Of a stretch of 64,000 nt of DNA, positions 24,201 to 63,300 are shown in pieces; positions within the stretch are counted from its first letter, which is position 1; every line of letters starts with the position of its first letter. The DNA is from Pogonophryne albipinna (lineage: Eukaryota; Chordata; Actinopteri; Perciformes; Artedidraconidae): contig CM053243.1 in NCBI GenBank assembly GCA_028583405.1, positions 20,315,550 through 20,379,549 of the forward strand, given 5' to 3'. A model generated the notes under the pieces. The model made no database searches and had not been told where the DNA came from. It saw only the letters and a list, made by a program, of their open reading frames with translations. Both the position numbers and the translations under genes were made by a program.

Positions 24201-25863
24201 CCTGCCACCCAATACAGAAGGTGTTGGAGAGAGACATTGACCCAGAGTTAACCCCTGAAGCCTGGGCATCTATTGGGAAAAATATGCTCGCAACCCCAGA
24301 ATCGGTGAGAAAAAATAAACAATTCAATTTGGAAACATGTCTCTGCTCACATGTGCTGTAGATGTTAGCTTGAGTCTTGGGAGGGCCAGGGAATTCGGCT
24401 CTAGATTAACTTTGATTTGGGTATGGTTTAATTTTTGTAGCATAGATAGATATTTCAGTTTTCAGGACAAAATGACCATTCTCTCTGTCCCCAAAGGCAA
24501 TGGTTTGTTTGACATTTTTGTTCTAAACAGTTACCCATAATAGACAATAGTTTATTTATATACAAACTTCAAATGTACTTGTCATTTTACACAGTGTTTA
24601 AGTTGAGCCGTTTTATATGTGAAAAAGAGACTGGAATGATAGGATTATTAATGATATGTGATGATTCTGCTGAGACAGCTTTCCTTATCGATGCTGAACA
24701 TCAAAAGTCAACTTTCCAAATGTCTCCCCCAAACAGAGAAAGCTGCTTATTAAGCAAGACGAAGAAGAAGGGGCAGATGAAGAAGACACAGAAGAAAAAT
24801 GCACCATCTGTTTGTCAATACTGGAAGAGGGGGAGGACGTCAGGTAAACGGCTCCCTCCTGGGTGTTTGTGCCATTTTTTTTTCCTCATGGTTTTGAGTG
24901 TTTAATTACGCTTTTAGGGGCGTGACATGTGGGATGGCAGGTGTCGTTGTTCCATTCAGCCACAATCTCTCGAGAAATGTTTTTTTTTAGACCCAAAGGT
25001 ATAGCAATAAACAGAAAACCCCAGAGTGCCCTAAAATTACCGGCCTCATGGAGCTGATTTTTGGCACTCGCTCAGGTTTTTTTTCTCAAGGATTTTCTGC
25101 CCTCTGTTGGTTTTAGAGGAAGGGATGGTCTTCACATTTTGTTCTACTAAATTGACGACAGTCGTCAAAAATAGCATTTGAAGGATTTTAGGTACACATT
25201 TCCAAACCTACAGTTTTCTTAAGTTGTTATTTTTTAGGTAAAACATTATTTTGGATTTAAAATTCCTTTAAATTAAATCATTATTCAACTTTCAGCAAAA
25301 AATGACATTAGGTTCACACATTTCTGATATAGTTCATCCTTTGTTTGAATTATAAATGGTATCATAATTGCTCAACTTCTCTATCTAGTAAAGTTTGTTT
25401 TTTAAAGTTTACTTTTGTTTATAATTTCTTCTTACTAAAAGTGCAAAGACAGAATAAAGAGCAGAGGGCAGCAATATGTGAAGAATAAAGAATATTCCAG
25501 GTTTATGTGTACATTTGAAAGGTTTTCAAAGAAAACATTTTTAAGGATAATGTTTGTGATTTTACAAAAAGTCAGTTTATTTCGATAAACAGTCCTTGGT
25601 ACATTTAGCACATGTTTTAACCCAAGCGGAGCGATGCTATTCCTGCATTTCTGCAAACGTTTCTGGACACACAGGAATAAGCTAAGGCTCCACAGACTGT
25701 ATTTGTTAGTTGGATTTTAATGTTTGCCTCTGTGTCCCCCCCCAGACGCCTACCATGTATGCACCTCTTCCACCAGCTGTGTGTGGATCAATGGCTCCTC
25801 ACCAATAAGAAGTGCCCCATCTGCAGAGTGGACATTGAGGCGCAGCTGTCTGCTGAGAGTTGA
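3191..25863 (+). CDS. rnf111: RNF111/Arkadia E3 ubiquitin-protein ligase (13 coding exons, complete CDS)
   Basis: This is the whole-gene entry; the translation runs from ATG 3274 to TGA 25861-25863. All 12 introns are GT-AG and phases agree throughout, giving 993 residues, close to the human protein (about 994, from memory). Landmarks are SUMO-interacting motifs VVVI (300-303), VEIV (328-331) and VVDL (381-384), a His/Pro-rich middle (about 480-860), the NRG/TIER segment [12 protein letters not shown] (900-911) and a C-terminal RING-H2. The RING ligands are C941, C944, C959, H961, H964, C967, C978 and C981, with the E2-contacting Trp at 971. The family is nuclear. It ubiquitinates SKI/SKIL and SMAD7 to enhance TGF-beta/Nodal signalling, and recognises poly-SUMO chains through the SIMs. 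The ATG is in the context GCCACCATGA. Codons in the His/Pro-rich exons are strikingly GC-rich compared with the introns. No frameshift or premature stop was seen. Confidence 0.96.
3274..4153 (+). CDS. rnf111: RNF111 coding exon 1 (residues 1-293)
   Basis: The exon opens with [10 protein letters not shown] and ends at CAG|GTAATT in phase 1. It encodes the acidic, Ser-rich N-terminus with the clusters [12 protein letters not shown] and [15 protein letters not shown] and basic KRFLKT/QKKKREV stretches that may act as nuclear localisation signals. The open frame runs on into the intron to 4401, but the product ends at the donor. Confidence 0.92.
4154..6923 (+). other. RNF111 intron 1 (between coding exons 1 and 2)
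   Basis: This stretch is AT-rich with a G run near 5409-5420 and no further exon or recognised repeat. The acceptor is GTGTGCAG at 6916-6923. Confidence 0.7.
6924..7056 (+). CDS. rnf111: RNF111 coding exon 2 (SIM1 and SIM2, residues 294-338)
   Basis: The exon encodes [18 protein letters not shown] and then [12 protein letters not shown]. It contains two hydrophobic SUMO-interacting motifs, VVVI and VEIV, each next to acidic residues. Human Arkadia has the same motifs at nearly the same positions. It enters in phase 1 and leaves in phase 2. Confidence 0.93.
7057..13711 (+). other. RNF111 intron 2 (6.7 kb)
   Basis: This is the longest RNF111 intron. It contains a short L2-like tail (11906-11966). 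The stretches 11270-11420 and 12280-12560 are less AT-rich than their surroundings and could hold regulatory DNA, but no motif decides it. No additional coding exon was found. Confidence 0.65.
11906..11966 (-). repeat. Short LINE (L2-like) 3' tail fragment
   Basis: The sequence TTTATTTATATAGCACCTTT, followed by a CATTCAAAGTGCTTTAC motif, also occurs at 37440-37490 at the 3' end of the minus-strand LINE. It is a minus-oriented, heavily 5'-truncated copy of that tail. Confidence 0.6.
13712..13866 (+). CDS. rnf111: RNF111 coding exon 3 (SIM3, residues 338-390)
   Basis: The exon encodes [20 protein letters not shown] and then VDED, a signature nearly identical to vertebrate Arkadia, with the third SIM VVDL. 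The acceptor TCTAAAG|G was chosen because only it restores the phase-2 frame from exon 2. Confidence 0.93.
14708..14902 (+). CDS. rnf111: RNF111 coding exon 4 (Ser-rich, residues 390-455)
   Basis: It begins after CCCACAG and encodes [15 protein letters not shown] followed by a Ser-rich linker ([10 protein letters not shown]), ending at GAGG|GTAAGA in phase 1. The region is a disordered linker with no catalytic motif. Confidence 0.9.
15846..16204 (+). CDS. rnf111: RNF111 coding exon 5 (Cys/His-rich, residues 455-574)
   Basis: The exon encodes [16 protein letters not shown] and histidine-rich [15 protein letters not shown], then [13 protein letters not shown], all recognisable parts of the Arkadia middle region. 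It starts at TTCAG|AT and ends at CAG|GTATGC in phase 0. It is much more GC-rich than the surrounding introns. Confidence 0.93.
16860..16903. repeat. Inverted repeat, 16-bp arms
   Basis: GTGACCGGCGTTAGCT and AGCTAACGTCGGTCAC are inverted complements with one mismatch around a 12-base loop. Confidence 0.8.
17554..17586. repeat. Perfect hairpin, 15-bp arms and 3-base loop
   Basis: GCTGGAGTTTGTGCA is followed by ACC and by its exact complement TGCACAAACTCCAGC. A second small hairpin (TCACCAT / ATGGTGA) follows at once, to about 17608. Confidence 0.85.
18190..18439 (+). CDS. rnf111: RNF111 coding exon 6 (residues 575-658)
   Basis: The exon begins CTCCACAG|CAAAAT and encodes [13 protein letters not shown], ending PCRHYMHP at CCCCT|GTGAGT in phase 1. 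It is part of the Pro/Gln-rich middle. The donor was fixed by requiring a Tyr codon (T|AT) across the junction with exon 7. Confidence 0.92.
18712..19187. mobile_element. Probable non-autonomous DNA transposon with CAGGGTTC termini
   Basis: The element starts CAGGGTTCTTACGGTCAT and ends TGTATGAACCCTG, giving short inverted termini. The interior repeats GGAAAAGTCATGGAAA several times. The six-base ATCTTT flanks both sides (before 18712 and after 19187), so an 8-bp duplication is only partly matched. No coding frame remains. Confidence 0.6.
20896..21259 (+). CDS. rnf111: RNF111 coding exon 7 (residues 658-779)
   Basis: It encodes [20 protein letters not shown] and, near its end, [20 protein letters not shown]. 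This His/Pro-rich region is followed by a short basic, probably helical segment conserved in Arkadia. The acceptor is CACCCAG|AT and the donor AC|GTGAGT is in phase 2. Confidence 0.93.
21345..21470 (+). CDS. rnf111: RNF111 coding exon 8 (residues 779-821)
   Basis: The exon encodes [20 protein letters not shown] and [14 protein letters not shown], almost unchanged from mammals. An 85-bp intron separates it from exon 7. It enters and leaves in phase 2. Confidence 0.93.
22010..22127 (+). CDS. rnf111: RNF111 coding exon 9 (residues 821-860)
   Basis: It encodes [20 protein letters not shown] and [13 protein letters not shown], a conserved block preceding the NRG/TIER region. Acceptor CCACAG|G, donor ATG|GTGAGG, phase 0 at the end. 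Confidence 0.93.
23018..23035. repeat. (AAT)n microsatellite
   Basis: There are about six copies of AAT in RNF111 intron 9. Confidence 0.8.
23192..23272 (+). CDS. rnf111: RNF111 coding exon 10 (residues 861-887)
   Basis: This 81-bp phase-0 exon encodes [19 protein letters not shown] and GFGRTYE. The core YPHIRYIS is conserved in Arkadia. Both ends being phase 0, it could be skipped without shifting the frame. Confidence 0.9.
23880..23975 (+). CDS. rnf111: RNF111 coding exon 11 (NRG/TIER region, residues 888-919)
   Basis: The exon encodes [20 protein letters not shown] and TYPHKYKK. In Arkadia this NRG/TIER block is needed for SKI/SKIL-SMAD substrate engagement and lies directly ahead of the RING. 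It is 96 bp and phase 0 at both ends. Confidence 0.94.
24080..24345 (+). pseudogene. Possible LINE reverse-transcriptase fragment, frameshifted
   Basis: Two overlapping frames read like ORF2 linker sequence of an L1/Tx1-type [22 protein letters not shown], then after a frame change near 24218 [19 protein letters not shown]. The pattern of acidic residues followed by W-x2-I resembles the post-RT region of these elements. The match is by eye only and the ends are undefined. Confidence 0.3.
24737..24843 (+). CDS. rnf111: RNF111 coding exon 12 (first RING ligands, residues 920-955)
   Basis: The exon encodes an acidic stretch ([15 protein letters not shown]) and then [14 protein letters not shown], the first zinc-ligand pair of the RING-H2 (C941, C944). 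It ends in phase 2 at GTCAG|GTAAAC. Mammalian RNF111 carries, from memory, a short extra segment between KYKK and the RKL residues. I did not find an equivalent here, so this transcript may correspond to a shorter isoform. Confidence 0.94.
25746..25863 (+). CDS. rnf111: RNF111 coding exon 13 (RING-H2 C-terminus and stop)
   Basis: After CCCCCCCCAG the exon encodes [18 protein letters not shown], then [16 protein letters not shown] and TGA. It supplies C959, H961, H964, C967, C978 and C981 plus W971, completing a canonical C3H2C3 RING. It is almost identical to the human C-terminus. Confidence 0.96.
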
Positions 25864-26500
25864 TGCTGTTTTTCTAACAAACCCTTTTGTTGAAAATTTA
25901 TTTTGAGATCATATTAATTTTTCTCTTCAGTACTGCAGTCAACCAAAGATGGCATGAATTACCTGCGCAGCTCTTCTACGAGAAAATAAAAAAACACCTG
26001 ACGAAAAAGCATTGAGCCTAGAGTGCCAGCTAACACATATTACTACAACAGCTAGACTTCTCCATTAAGGGTTTAAGATTTTATTGTATTTATAAAGCTT
26101 TTATGTAGCTTTTGATTGTTTCCTCAAGTGTCATTCTTTGTTTTGTTTCTCTGCATGTTTCCTTGCAATGCATTTCTTTGCACATATAACGTGGGCTTAA
26201 CACGGCCTAACAACTCGCAGGTGAGGATAGCTGCTCTAGTAAAGATGCATTTCTGTAAACCTAATGCCTTGCTTTACTAGAATACAATGTCACCATCCAG
26301 TTTAAAAAAAAAAAACATTGCAGGATTCATTTTACCAATCATTGTATTGATTAGTTTATGTTTAGAAGATGTGGATTGTTAGTGAAAGATGTTTTTTAAG
26401 TAAATCAAGACATTCCTAACTAGGGAAATATGTTAACAGATCAGCTGCTGTATTAGTGCACACCCAGTATTTCTAGAGTGGAAATAAACTTCAATGTTCA
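25864..26500 (+). other. rnf111: Likely RNF111 3' UTR
   Basis: The sequence after the stop contains AATAAA at 25985-25990 and at 26483-26488. Either could direct polyadenylation. The true end was not established and may lie further right. Confidence 0.45.
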
Positions 26501-28564
26501 CCTCACCTCCCAGAATATGCACATGCTTTGCTACGATCACACCTCCCTCCAGCACTTCATTTGACTAAAGACACCGTTATCACCGCCTGACGTATTTTAG
26601 AGGAAAAGGAAAATGTCACCTGCCTCTCTCGACTGTTCTTCATAAACTGAGCGAGTGTTGGGTCCTGCTCTGAGTTTTTTCTTCATATTTCGGGGGTTGC
26701 GCCCCGCAGACAGGTCTGTGATGGTTAGTAAGGTTTCTGTAAGATGATCTCAGGTCTAAATGTGTGCAAGACATTTCACATGAGCCTGCAACCTGGGATC
26801 ATGTTGTCAATTTCATACTGGCAGTGGCATTGAGTTCCTGTGTGTGTGTGTGTGCGTGGGTGTGTGTGTGTGAGAAATACACAGCTCAATTCGGGATAAA
26901 TATTTACTGTTTGTTCTCACACTTCAAAACCGTTTTATCCACCCTCCCTTTTGTCTCTCTGTAGTTGAGCAGCGGTGCCCATTTTGGCTGCTGCTGAAAG
27001 AAAAACACACTAATACTGTTGACTAACTCACTCGCATAGACTTGCACAAGAGAGAAAAAGGTAGGAGAGTAGTTGTGAATATGACGTGCACTGAGGCCAT
27101 GTATTTCCACTCTGATGAATATTAAAAAAAGGTAAAAAACGATATTTTGAATGGAGTGTTGAAATGCAGTAAAGCAGGTATCCATGCATTCGTTGACTTA
27201 AAGGCACCAGGATCATATTCTGTGGGATTTATATTAGTTTTAAAAGATAATATTAATAAACTTGGATAACTCTTAATTTGGTCTTTTCCTTTATGTCCTC
27301 TTTGAAAATCAGATGTTTGAGTGAATGTTGGGTCTTTCATGAAAGGATAACACTGTTCAAATGTAATATTGAGTTTAAAAGAGTCACATCTTTTACACAT
27401 CTTCTCAAGAACGTACTGTAAATGCTCAGATTCTGTCACTTTCAAACACATTCACAGTCTGGGTAGACAACATCTTGTTGACATAGAAAACTATTTTATA
27501 TCCTATATTCTCTTTTTGTATTATTTGTAGATTACACGATGTCATTACTTGTATATATTTTGCTTCAGTTTGAAATAATTATTGATATGTAATATGTAAA
27601 TGCACAAAAACAGACATAAAAAGTTGGTAAATTGCTCTTTTGGTCAAAGTTTTCATCACTAAGGTCAATCCTTACATGTTAATTGACTTATTCTAAACAA
27701 GTCAATGAAGTCTCAGGTCTAAATGTAAATTGATATGTATTACGTCACATCTTCACCATCCAGGCCTTAGATTAGTAATTGGGTCACATATAAATTAACA
27801 AAGCAATGTCAACAAATGTTCCTCACAGTCCTGAAGAAGATTTTTTTTGTATCCATAATTAAGTATTTAAAAAAGCACAACTATTAGGAACCTTTCTTTG
27901 TTTTGAAATGCTTTTGGGGTCGATCATCTTGCAACTCCTTCCATTTATCCTGGAGGCTGTGAATCTCGTGTCAATCATAGGGTAATCCAAAATCTATATT
28001 AAAAATAGAATGACTTTTTATCACTTACAATAAATAGCATGGTGCCTCTATTGAACTTCTGTTTGTTTTGCTAATTGATTGGGGATGCCAGTTACCCTCT
28101 ACACAATTAATACAATCCCCCTTTAAATATATATATACATTTGTAGGCCTTAAAACGGCTAATCTGTTTTCCTCTTGTGATTTACAGTATGGCTGATAAA
28201 AATCAAATATGTAGCTACAACAAAACTGATCGCATAAAATCTAATTAAGGTCAAAGACAACAGTTCAATTGTTTCATTTAATCTGAAGCGTTCTTATCAC
28301 TGGCAATAGAAGTATAGTTCAAGGACTGAATCATAAATGGGCCCAATGAGGTAGTTTTAAGTTGAAATGCCGATACACATCCACAGTCCAGCTCGGATGT
28401 TCAAAGACAAGAATGATTTTAGGAGTCTGACTGAGGAAATGAAAGCTGGAGTTTAAAGAGCAGTACCTGCTGCACCCACAAGATGGAGATACAACTCCCA
28501 GTGAAGCACAAAATATACTTTGAGTACTCTGCTTCAAGTCAGGGATAAAGGATGTGACAATTAA
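26501..28564. other. Intergenic sequence, left part
   Basis: This AT-rich stretch has a short GT tract near 26839-26872 and no gene that I can recognise. No exon of a cyclin B2 gene, expected here in mammals, was found. Confidence 0.55.
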
Positions 28565-29756
28565 GGCGAGACACCCCAGGTGAATAGTGTAATTTTTTTA
28601 ACTTAAAGGTATCAGCTAGAAATTTCTCCAGTTAATTACTTAAAATAAGGCAATTGTCTTTTGTATTACAAGTTTTCTGAAATAGCATGTTTAAATATGC
28701 AAATTATCCATTATCTCATTAAATATGCACACATTTTAACACATTTCAGGAATCGAAATCTGAACTTTGGATAAAGCCAGGTTCAAAATTCTTGTTTCAT
28801 TTTGTAGTCATATTAGTATCTAAGGCTTTTACAGAAGGGATATTGAATATCTCTATTTATCACTCCATAAATCAGAAAATACTGTCAACAGCCCTAAAAT
28901 ATCCATTTTCGCCATGTTTTTAGGTATAAAATGTTGTATAATTCAGGCTATGAATGATATATGAACAAACCCTTCTGTAAAAGCCTTCATAATATTGATA
29001 GGAATATAACTGGAAGGTTTGGTGTCTCTACGTGCTACTGAAGTTGAAATTTCGAACTCAGAGTAGGAGAAAAAACTCATTTTGAGAAAACGACCTTTAA
29101 AGATTGCAGTGAGGCGCTAGCTAAACCCTCCTGTTCTTTGGATGACAGCTTGCGCCTCGACGCACTCCGTGAAGGTATTTCATGTTCGGGGTCATTTGTT
29201 TTTTGTATAACCTTGCTTCGTGCAAGTGACAATTGTTGTGGTCTTCTCTGTGAACGTTTTTTTCGCCGTTCTTTTGCCATTTTGAGATTTCAATTTCTAG
29301 CGGAAAGCTAACCAGGAAGTGTTTTAGCACACCACGTGACGCATCTGAACGAATCACGTTGTCAGAAATTGACACCAGCCAATGAGATTTCGTTTCTTGG
29401 TTTAAGACCCCTTTGTTCTTTCACGATTGGTTGCTGATACAAAGGAAATGACCATATTTGGATCTGATGAGTTTGTGCAGGAGAGACACAGCTTTCCAAC
29501 GATATCTCTGTTGACATGGTGCACACAGCGGTCGCGGTACTTTATGTTACGTTATAATGCTAACTTTTGGTGAATTTAGGAGAAATCTACAGACGCAAAT
29601 AGACAAACTATAGTAAAAAATAAACACTTAAATGTGTATTTTGTACGTTTTCCTTCCAAAAGCCTGAAAGAAAACATGTTATAGAATCAAAATAGCACAA
29701 AATCTCAAAATTGACCAGTACTTGAAAAACGATGTTTTTGCCTGCCGTGTCTCGCC
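28565..29756. mobile_element. Putative TTAA-targeting (Kolobok-like) DNA transposon
   Basis: The left end GGCGAGACACCCCAGG follows TTAA (28561-28564). The right end CCTGCCGTGTCTCGCC is its imperfect inverted complement and is followed by TGAA, plausibly a mutated TTAA. The 1192-bp element includes a short minus-strand frame (29077-29280). Assignment to Kolobok or piggyBac rests only on the TTAA context and is uncertain. Confidence 0.6.
29077..29280 (-). pseudogene. Short basic open frame inside the TTAA element
   Basis: The 67-codon frame starts MAKERRKKRSQRRPQQ and ends LKVVFSK. It is strongly basic at the N-terminus, with a SRRKLSS stretch. It may be the start of a transposase ORF cut short by decay. 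No catalytic motif is visible, so the identity is a guess from its position inside the element. Confidence 0.3.
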
Positions 29757-29817
29757 TGAAGTAAAATAAAAATACAGCCTAGACACACAAATAAAGCCTG
29801 AGGAATTATAATGTTAA

Positions 29818-30330
29818 AGGTCCCCTATTATACTATTTTTCATGACTTTATTACAGGCCTCAGATATATACAAACATGTCTCTGAGGTGTTTGGCTCGAA
29901 ATACCAAACAGTTCATTGTAGCATCCCATAATCCCCTCTGTTTCAGCCCTGTTTAAAAAGTGCTGATTCTGTGTCTTTTACTTTAGATGAAAATAAGGAG
30001 CCACTTCCCACGTCCCTCTGAGAGATATCTGGTTAAAAAGTACACAATGGTGCTCTACGAGGAGATTCAGGTGATAAGGGGGGGGGGGGGGGGGGTGGAG
30101 TTACCTTGGTTGGTGATTGGCTAATGGTTACACGAGCCAACAAATTGTTATGACATCATAAAGTGGCCATAATCTGATCAGCTCGTTTTGACAGGTTTTT
30201 ATATAAATGGATCAGGACAAAAAGTGAGCAAATCTTTTTTCCTGAAACTTTCAGGTTCTCTTTGCACAGAGGACACACATGTCTATGTATAAAAGACATG
30301 ACCACGTGGATTTTGCATAATAGGTGACCT
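29818..30330. mobile_element. MITE with AGGTCCCCTATTAT termini and TTAA duplication
   Basis: The 513-bp element starts AGGTCCCCTATTAT and ends ATAATAGGTGACCT, inverted repeats with one mismatch. TTAA flanks it exactly at 29814-29817 and 30331-30334. It contains an 18-G run at 30078-30095 and no transposase frame. The TTAA site suggests piggyBac- or Kolobok-type mobilisation. Confidence 0.75.
30078..30095. repeat. Poly-G run of 18
   Basis: An uninterrupted run of 18 G lies inside the MITE. It is likely length-polymorphic and prone to sequencing error. Confidence 0.9.
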
Positions 30331-30390
30331 TTAAGGTTTCTCTACCTGTACTTGCCACAGATACAAATCCAATGATCTGGTCCTTTAGAT

Positions 30391-31348
30391 CAGTGGTTCT
30401 CAACTGGTCAGGCCTCGGGACCCACTTTTTACTTGGTCAATACATCGCGACCCAACATTTTGAAGCACTCAAATCTATTCAACAAAAAAACGTGCTGTAA
30501 TATATACACTTTTCATCATAAAATATTAATAAAAGTGAAGTACAGTGCATATATCCCTTATATAATCCCTTCACAGAACTAAAGTATGCTTTTTAAAAAG
30601 GTTTAATGAGATGATGGAATCAAAGCTGAACTATATAAAAAGGCACACATGCTGAAAACCCAACCCCAGCAGGGGGGTCTGGGGGGATTCTCCCCCAGGA
30701 GATTTTTAGAAATACTAACATAAACTATGCATTCTGGTACACTCTGAGAAGAAAATAAATAAATCTATTACTACCCGACATATTAATAATATGTTATGCC
30801 ATTGTTTGTTTTTCACTTTGTTCTGACATCTTGCTGCGAGAAGAGTAAAGAGGAGATGTGTGACTTACTTTAAATTGTGGGTAAGGGTAGATAGCTCCCA
30901 TTGTTCTGTGACCTGTCAATCATCAAACCGGGAGTCATATTTCATTATGTGTTCATTTCTATCTGAAGTTGTACCCATGGATGTATAAAGAAGAGTTCTA
31001 CCGCAAAGTTATTCTCCGTGGGGACTTCCGGCAACAATCTTGATTCTGATCAAAGGCCAGAAGACTGGAAAAACATCAGCAAAGATATTTTATTGAGAAG
31101 ATGATCACTACGTGACAGAAGTTTTCAAAACCGTTTATGGTCTCCGGTACTTCCAGTCCAACGCCGACTGCTTGCACAGCGTTAGAAAATCGGGCCTTCA
31201 AAATAAAAGTTTGACTTTTTCCCCAAAAAGAAAAAAATCCTATTTTTTTTTTTTCCTATTTTTTTTTCTTCACTCACATCCGCGCGACCCACTCGAAACG
31301 GGTCCGCGACCCACTTTTGGGTCGCGACCCACCAGTTGAGAACCACTG
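30391..31348. mobile_element. Non-autonomous hAT (Charlie-like) transposon with 8-bp TSD
   Basis: The termini are CAGTGGTTCTCAACTGG and its inverted complement CCAGTTGAGAACCACTG. The exact 8-bp direct repeat CTTTAGAT flanks the element at 30383-30390 and 31349-31356. The CAGTGGTTCTCAA terminus is typical of Charlie/hAT families. Near both ends are repeats of GACCCACTTTT and the TCGCGACCCA motif. At 958 bp without a transposase frame it is non-autonomous. Confidence 0.92.
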
Positions 31349-31356
31349 CTTTAGAT

Positions 31357-33410
31357 GGACCTGCAGATGGGTGCAAACATCAGACAGACTTCTCTCATCA
31401 GAAATATCACAGGTGTTAAATGATTTTAATTATAGCAATGAAAGGCCAGTGTCCTTCAAATCAGTTGATTACTGTTTACCTGTTTTTACCACTGGGGAAT
31501 CTCAAAATGCCTTCCATTAAGAAGTGTTTAATGTCAATAAGATGTCATATTTTTCATTAGGGGTTTAGTGACCTACAATGTCTATGATATTATTGTTTTG
31601 GTTTTTATATTTAATATAAAAAAAGGAAATTAATCATAAATAAAACACAATTCAGTACTTTTAGTGATTTTTTTTCACACCAGAACTTTATTCCTGAAAA
31701 GGTTGAAAAAGGTTTCTGACCAATCATGTAAGAAAACTGGCACTTTTTAACAATGACATTTACCAAAACTATATATTTTTAACAATGAAATTAATCTAAT
31801 ACATGTGGAAATAAAACCAGATTAGCAAAAGCTTGGCACGAAACAACTGATGTTTTGAGGGATCTGGTCTGTGAGTACCCTTAACAACAGATTTCAGTAT
31901 TTTAAAGCCTCGGCCTGCAGTCCTGATGGCAGGTGAGTATAGTAATATGATAATAAGCATAAACATCCAGTTGATCAATGTTTATTTCTGATAATAAAAC
32001 AAAACAAAGCAGTTAAATATACAACATTACATGCTTTATTAAAAGATGCATCTACCGTTTTGTATTGCACAAGGATGTTTTCAACCATCCCAGATCAAAC
32101 TATATTTCATGATGCATAAAATCTATAACAGAAGTCCCAGCTGTTTTTTGTTTTTTTTACTGATGAGAGCATAATGTGGTTATTTGATTAAAAAAATACA
32201 TAGGAATGTGTAAGTAATGCAACAGCAGTGCAAAGATGTGCAGAAACAGTAAAGCAGAGCAAAAATGAACTCTTTGTAGTGCCACGGAAAAATGTCAACA
32301 CATTCCTTTCACCTAAAAAAACCTTTTGCACAAACAAAAATCCATTCACCCTATTTGTGATAACCATTATGTGAAGCTGAACTGTAAATAAAGCAGCCCT
32401 GTGAGTATCAAAAGCAGAGGAAATTCAGAATACTAAGATCCTTCAGAGAAAATACAAAACAATTAATTTAAAATCTAACCAACAACAGGCGTACTAATAA
32501 AATATGAACACATATACAGAATCAGATCCAAAATGCCTGTTTTTATCATTTAATGTAAACAAATGATTCTTGTTAGCAACTCAGCTTGCTTTGCAACTGT
32601 TTGCAACCCGTCCTTCATAGACTTACCAGCTGTGGCAGAAACAAGTGAAGATGTCTGTGTCCAAGGTAGTACCTGTACCAATAAAGTGCTAATACACCAC
32701 AGACCGCATGCTCATGGGTCAGTATACATCTACTGTGTCTAAAATATACTGGTGTAATAGAAAAAACAACTAAAAATGTAAGATGTAGCTGGTTCTCCGG
32801 AGGGTATGGCCTTCTAAATGAATTTGCGGAACGAAAAACATTAAAAGTGTTATTGCTTTGGAATTAAAAATCATTAAAAACACAGTGTGATGATTTTCTG
32901 AAAAGCCGTTCCCTGTAAGTAGTTACAGTTTTGCACCAAAATAAATATTCCTAGTAAAGCAGCAGTAGCTTCCGTTTTGCCACCGAGACGATCACCTATC
33001 CGCAATCAAACCTTCATCTGAGAGTAAAAATTACTCATTACATACTTCATTCCAACGCTTCAAAAATAGTTGGAGCTCAAATCCTCAGCAAGATATAAAT
33101 GACAGTAAGAAGAACACAGAAAGCTATAAATACAATAAATAGTTTTGATCAGTACTCAGAAGGACTGTGGAGGAAAACAGACCCCACACAGTCTTCTTGT
33201 CTTTAAAAGCAGAGCCTCATTTCAAGCTGGTCCTTTGGTCTGGTGGTGTAACCGGGAGTTACATTCATTTGTGAGAAGGCAGCAGAGGAAGAAGTTTTTC
33301 TCCTCAGTGAGTCTCGCAGTGCTTCTCTCTCTGACCGTGAGCTCCGTCCCGTCCTCTGAGAGGGTCAGAGGGGAACAAACTCTCCTCCTCGAGCTGTAAA
33401 CCTGCAGCTC
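31357..33410 (-). other. myo1e: MYO1E 3' UTR region (extent uncertain)
   Basis: On the minus strand this lies after the MYO1E stop. Candidate polyadenylation signals (AATAAA on the minus strand, TTTATT here) occur at 32035-32040, 31981-31986 and 31687-31692. No coding exon was seen. Confidence 0.45.
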
Positions 33411-63300
<29,890 letters not shown>

